Below, piece after piece: positions 59,659 to 64,000 of a stretch of 64,000 nucleotides of DNA. The notes beneath the pieces were generated by a model. That model was not told the DNA's origin and did no database searches. It saw only the letters and a list, made by a program, of their open reading frames with translations. Made by a program: the position numbers and the translations under genes. Each line of letters starts with the position of its first letter. Within the stretch, counting starts at the first letter, position 1. The stretch is from Antedon mediterranea (taxonomy: Eukaryota; Echinodermata; Crinoidea; Comatulida; Antedonidae): the NCBI RefSeq assembly GCF_964355755.1, contig NC_092676.1:25586288-25650287 (forward strand). Reading direction: 5' to 3'.

Positions 59659-60422
59659 GTTGGGATATTTGTTAGGTGCAATGCAAATAGAATAGTGATT
59701 TCTTTGACAAATATGGCCAAAATATTTCGAGTTTGAGTGAGAAAATGCGCAGTTTGGATCAAGCTAATTTACTACAGTATATCAAAGTTTTTTTGTTAAA
59801 TTTATATTTAGAAACATTTAAATAAATACTATGCCCTTGTCCTTAAAACTACAGATTATCCATAAGAAACTATAGAGGGCGTTATAACACTAAAGTATAC
59901 AGGCAAAAGCATGTAGATGGAATATACTTTGTTTAATGATATCGGGATTGATATGACTCCTTGTTAGTGCTCGTTATTAAAAAGCTGTGCTTTGCTATTC
60001 CTTTCAGACAGAGCTAACCACAGTATAGAATGACATAAGTCACGTTTTGCAGCTTATTTTCCATATTAGCCACAAAACCACTCTACTAAAAAATGTATTA
60101 CCTGATACCATGGTCTATGACCATAACAGAGCTTCGGTGAACAAATTTTAATGCAGAGACTTGATAAAGCTTCCGTTTTCGGGTTATTTTTCAAGTTAAA
60201 GTACAGAAAAAATGTATTTTAAGTGGAGAGAGTGGAGACAAATAATTCTTGGTCCTCTCTCTATATTACGGTTTTCAATGTCAGATAATGCTTTGTACGT
60301 CTTTTCTTTATTTTTCTTTATTGTTGTATGTATATGTTTCATATGGACAGTTTATTGAATTGAATTGAATAACCTGTTATCAATTGTTAAATGACTGGAA
60401 CATTTCTAGACAAACATTTTTC

Positions 60423-60534
60423 TTCAGATTCAGATTTATTTGGTCCTTGCAGAAATTCATGACAGTTATTCAAACTTTGAATAACTTTCATGAATTTCTG
60501 CAAGGACCAAATAAATCTGAATCTGAAGAAATAA
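60423..60534. repeat. Near-perfect 110 bp hairpin made of inverted LINE-like tails
   Basis: The left arm TTCTTCAGATTCAGATTTATTTGG... is mirrored by the right arm ending ...CCAAATAAATCTGAATCTGAAGAA, with a short AT-rich centre near 60,475-60,490. Each arm ends in the AAATAAATCTGAATCTGAA tail typical of non-LTR elements. Confidence 0.85.
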
Positions 60535-61527
60535 ATTAAAACATCTAATTAATTGAAAACAAATATGAATTTGTGTGGTAAAAAAAATATAACAGGAAAT
60601 CTATGAGTTTAAACAATCCAACACCAAACGAAATGTAAAATGTTGAACCTGGGTGGTTTGACATCAGTGAACATATGTATTGTAATAATACCGATGATAT
60701 TAATAATATTAAAGACAGAACATTAATCTTACCATTGTCATTTATTGATGATTGATGACTGAACAATCACGAATAGACTTAATAAATATCCACAAACAAA
60801 ACCGATCAGATCTATCAGAACATTCAGCACAACAAGTGAACATCTAGAGAAATCCACAAACCACCAAGTCTCTATATAAAGTCATATGATCTACACAGTA
60901 GATTCTTCACCAGATAAATATACACAAATGTAACACATTATGCTGAGATACTATTTCTATTACTTCCTATATTGAGTACTATTTCATAGTGGCTGTCTGT
61001 TGCATACACCGTTCATATGGCAACAACAGCCTTTAGGGGATAGGGGTAGGATCTGCAACATGTGCTCACAGTACAGGAAGTCATAAAGCTTACATTTCAA
61101 TAGACAGGCTGTCACTGGTTATCGACTAACCATCACATTTTAAAGAGTGATGATTGAGCCTACTAGATATTCACTGTCGTACGAAATACATGTGTATATG
61201 CATGTGTATTATAAATTAATTTGCATTTTGTTTATAAAGTGATAATTGTATTTAAGTATTAAATAATTCAAATAAAATTTATTGTAAATTATATTTGCAG
61301 TTTTAAGTCTATAACTTAATTATAATTTCTCTATTTGAGTGGTATTATTGTTATCAATTATTATTGTCAATTGATTTGTATTTGAACAAATTTATATTTT
61401 ATAAAATTAATTAAATATTCATGAAGTCAAAATATATGTAGGTACTGTAGGCTAATATAAATATCTTAAATCACCACGTCCCTCCATCCACCCCACATTT
61501 CTTTCTTCTAACAATATTTGAAATTGA
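60535..61527. other. Intergenic or intronic, no recognised gene
   Basis: A minus-strand ATGACAATG/GTAAGA donor-like site at 60,733 could be a minimal first exon, but there is no other support. Confidence 0.35.
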
Positions 61528-61600
61528 GCTATAGCTTGGTGGTTAACATGCTTGCCTTCCAATCCCAAGGTCTGGGGTTCAATCCTAGTGCCAGGGCTGT
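61528..61600 (+). mobile_element. tRNA-derived SINE head, plus strand
   Basis: GCTTGGTGGTTAACATGC (A-box region) and GGGGTTCAATCCT (B-box) with the CTTGCCTTCCAATCCCAAGG core shared with 49,285-49,355. Confidence 0.7.
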
Positions 61601-61823
61601 AACTCATATTTCAACTCCACTCCCTAAAAGCCTCAAAACTTAGTTTATAAACACGATAAATTATGAAATAGTTTATTCATCCTGTGTAATTGGCGAGTTT
61701 GTACTCACTGTTGGATTTGTATGAAAAAAAAAATCACTTGCATTGCAATAAGCAGATTTATATGTTTACTCGCTCTATGATTAAGACCCAACTTTTAACA
61801 CTGTCAGCAAACCCTTTGCTTAC

Positions 61824-64000
61824 CTTTGAATGCTTTTGCTCACACATATTCATAGATTCTTCACCTTTAACAATATCTTTGAATTCAGCTTCTCTCACAT
61901 CAGATCCGCCTATATCTATATCATCATAATAATCCATTACTTTACTGTTTTCTTCAGTTTTTGATCTTTTCAGTACATTTTTGAAATGGCTCCACTGAAC
62001 ACTTGATTTCTGCATTTTGTTTATCGCAGATGACTGATTCGGTTCCAATTTCTCTTGCGAGGTTTTCCTGCCAAATTTCTGTTTTTGTTCTTTAACAAAA
62101 TTGTTTGATCTGAGTTGTCCATCTAAACTATCTTTAGCATTCTCAACATGATCTATATCCTTTGTTTTAAACGCATTAGAAAATTTATCTAACTCTTTAG
62201 ATTTTCTATATTCTTGATTTGATGGCTGGTCAGAAAGATAACTGGAATTTGTGATATCTGGACTAACGCCTCTACTTGAGTTTACGATAGTAGGGTAGAT
62301 CCAAGTGTTTGGAGCAGGACTTCTCACTGATCTCATAGTATGACTAGCTAAGGATGTATCGGCAGAAGGACTAGATACAACTTCGCCCTCTTCAGTACTT
62401 ACTGAAATATTTCCACTTGTTGTTTCTGGTGGACTGACATCTAGACTGCCATTTAAAGATGGTTCAGTAAAGGAGTCACTCTGTAATATCCAATTTAAGG
62501 ATTTGTTTGGCCAACGCCATATTTCACAGTTGATGTGTTTGTTTAAATCTTCTGGTAAAGACTGACATCTTCTGGTACTGGTTCCTTGAGATTGGTGATT
62601 TTGTTTACTATACAGCGTCTTTGGAGGATATGTTAAATGTTTTAAATTAGAGGGTGCTTTCTTGTTGGGAAAGTCTTGACCGACAGTTATAGTTGGCTTT
62701 TTAGACGACAAATTGTCCTGAGTAGAATAGGATAAATTAGAGGATGCTTTCTTGTTAGGAAAATCTTGACCGACAGTGACAGTTGGTTTTTTAGATGGCA
62801 CATTGTCCTGAGTAGAGGAAGATGAAATATTTAATTCAGCTTTACTTGAAGGATTTGTCAAATTCTCAGAAGTCACACGTCTTTTTAAGTTGGAATAGAG
62901 TCTGTCAGGACTGATTGATTTTACATTTGACTTTTGAGATTTTGAAACTGCTTCTTTAAAGGAAACAACGTTTTGTGTTTCATTATATTTTGATGGTAGC
63001 TCCAATGGCTGTGACAATTTTTGTGAAGATGGAATATTTCCAGTGGAAAGACTTTGCGTTGCTGACATTTCATTTTTAAAAACATGGCCTCCTGGTGACA
63101 TCTGCTTTCGAGGATGATCTCTATGATTCTTCACAAAATGCACTTGCAGTGATGAAGTCTGTTTTTGGACACTACGATTCTTCAAAACATTGTCTTTTGA
63201 AGAAATCTGTTTTTTAGAAGAATCAACTGTAGACTTTTTAGAAATGTGGAAGCTATTTCTTGGTGAAACAATTTTTCGAGAAGCATCAACTCTACGATGA
63301 TCTTGAGTTTTTGATGGAAAAGGTTTATGCGAAGTATTAGTTAAAGACTGCTTAGAAATATGAACTTGGTTTGTTGTTGCAACACTTCCTTTTCGATTAA
63401 TATTACTAGAGCTTTTTGAAACATGGACTTTTTCTGCTGAAACAGTTCTTTGAGATGCTGAACTTCTAATAGGAATGTGGTGAGAAGATGTTGATTGTTT
63501 CGATGTAGGCCTACTATGATTGTTAGAGAAATTTAATTGTTTTCTAGATGTAATCTGTTTCTGAATATGATGACTATTATCAACGTGTCTTGATGAAGGT
63601 TGTTTTTCCGATGTAGTCATTCTACTGTTTACAGAAACAGACATTTGCCTAGTTGTATTCTTTTGTTTTGGAATACTCGTCCTGGAAGATATTGCAGCAA
63701 CATAGTTTTTTGATGAACTTTGATTTTGAGAAGAAATATCTCCAGAATGTGATGTTCTCCTCTGCTGAGTAGTTCTAGGCTGTTTCAATTTAAGATTTTC
63801 TCTACTATATGGCAATTCCTTTGTTGCATCTTGTTCGTGCTTTCTTGCAGAAATTGCTGACTTAACCTTATCATGTTTCTGGGTTATATATAACATAGAA
63901 TCTTTCTGTTGTTTAAAATGTACCTGACCATTTCTTGACTTTGGTCTACTTCCAATATCACACATGCCATTTGCAGCACTTTTTCCTCTACTGACCTCAT
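61824..64000 (-). CDS. Very long open exon, possible alternative 5' exon of RIPOR; runs off the window
   Basis: On the minus strand the frame is open from the right window edge to a TCAAAG/GTAAGC donor at 61,824, more than 720 codons. A possible ATG is at 63,965, but the frame continues upstream, so the true start is outside or undetermined. The protein is rich in Ser, Lys, Gln and Thr and is probably disordered. Short motifs such as HISKxS, KQxSS and SSKKPT recur, and two tandem ~31-residue blocks contain TVGQDFPNKKA. Residues near the donor are more acidic (DYYDDIDIGG). I recognise no domain. The donor is phase 0, which would fit the RIPOR acceptor at 42,589. Alternatively this is the end part of a separate gene whose next exon I cannot see. 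Confidence 0.7.

Noticed and set aside
60733-60780. Minimal RIPOR first exon ATGACAATG/GTAAGA
   Set aside because: Two or three codons only; a donor-like site alone is not enough.

Overview
The window is nuclear DNA of an animal. It has intron-rich coding, AT-rich non-coding DNA, several families of inverted-repeat MITEs, tRNA-derived SINEs, a decayed LINE and tandem repeats. The frequent short AGGCCTA-type palindromes, the expanded intronless RING/B-box genes and the mobile elements suggest a marine invertebrate deuterostome, most likely an echinoderm. That placement is inference from style, not from a diagnostic marker.

Left third (about 1-22,500): a TRIM-like cluster. Two head-to-head pairs of intronless genes, 5,980-6,873(-)/7,432-8,559(+) and 19,434-20,678(-)/21,135-22,412(+), each share a roughly 0.5 kb intergenic promoter. 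All four encode a canonical C3HC4 RING and a long coiled coil. Three also have a B-box; none has a recognisable C-terminal NHL, SPRY or other domain. The coiled coils are built from a 49-residue (seven-heptad) repeat present in 1 to 5 copies. Between the pairs lie about three tandem copies of a 2.5 kb unit carrying a broken NHL beta-propeller C-terminus. At the left edge are a partial unit, a broken TRIM tail and a LINE that split another unit fragment, so a third module once existed there.

Right two thirds (about 25,200-64,000): one large minus-strand gene of the RIPOR (FAM65) family, the RhoA-binding cell-polarity regulators. I reconstructed 21 shared exons from 42,589 down to the stop at 25,206; exon phases agree throughout and give 903 residues of common protein. 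Two upstream exons with their own ATG (54,001-54,051 and 56,874-57,224) and a very long open exon (61,824 to the window edge) all end in phase-0 donors that fit the same acceptor. They look like alternative first exons. One ARM-like exon has its 3' end and donor site tandemly repeated in 75 bp (25-codon) steps.

The RIPOR introns and the flank downstream of it hold eight copies of one palindromic MITE, three other terminal-inverted-repeat elements, SINE fragments and several minisatellites. I found no functional tRNA, rRNA, CRISPR array or virus. Exon boundaries were read by eye from splice signals and frame continuity, and repeat ends may be off by several bases.
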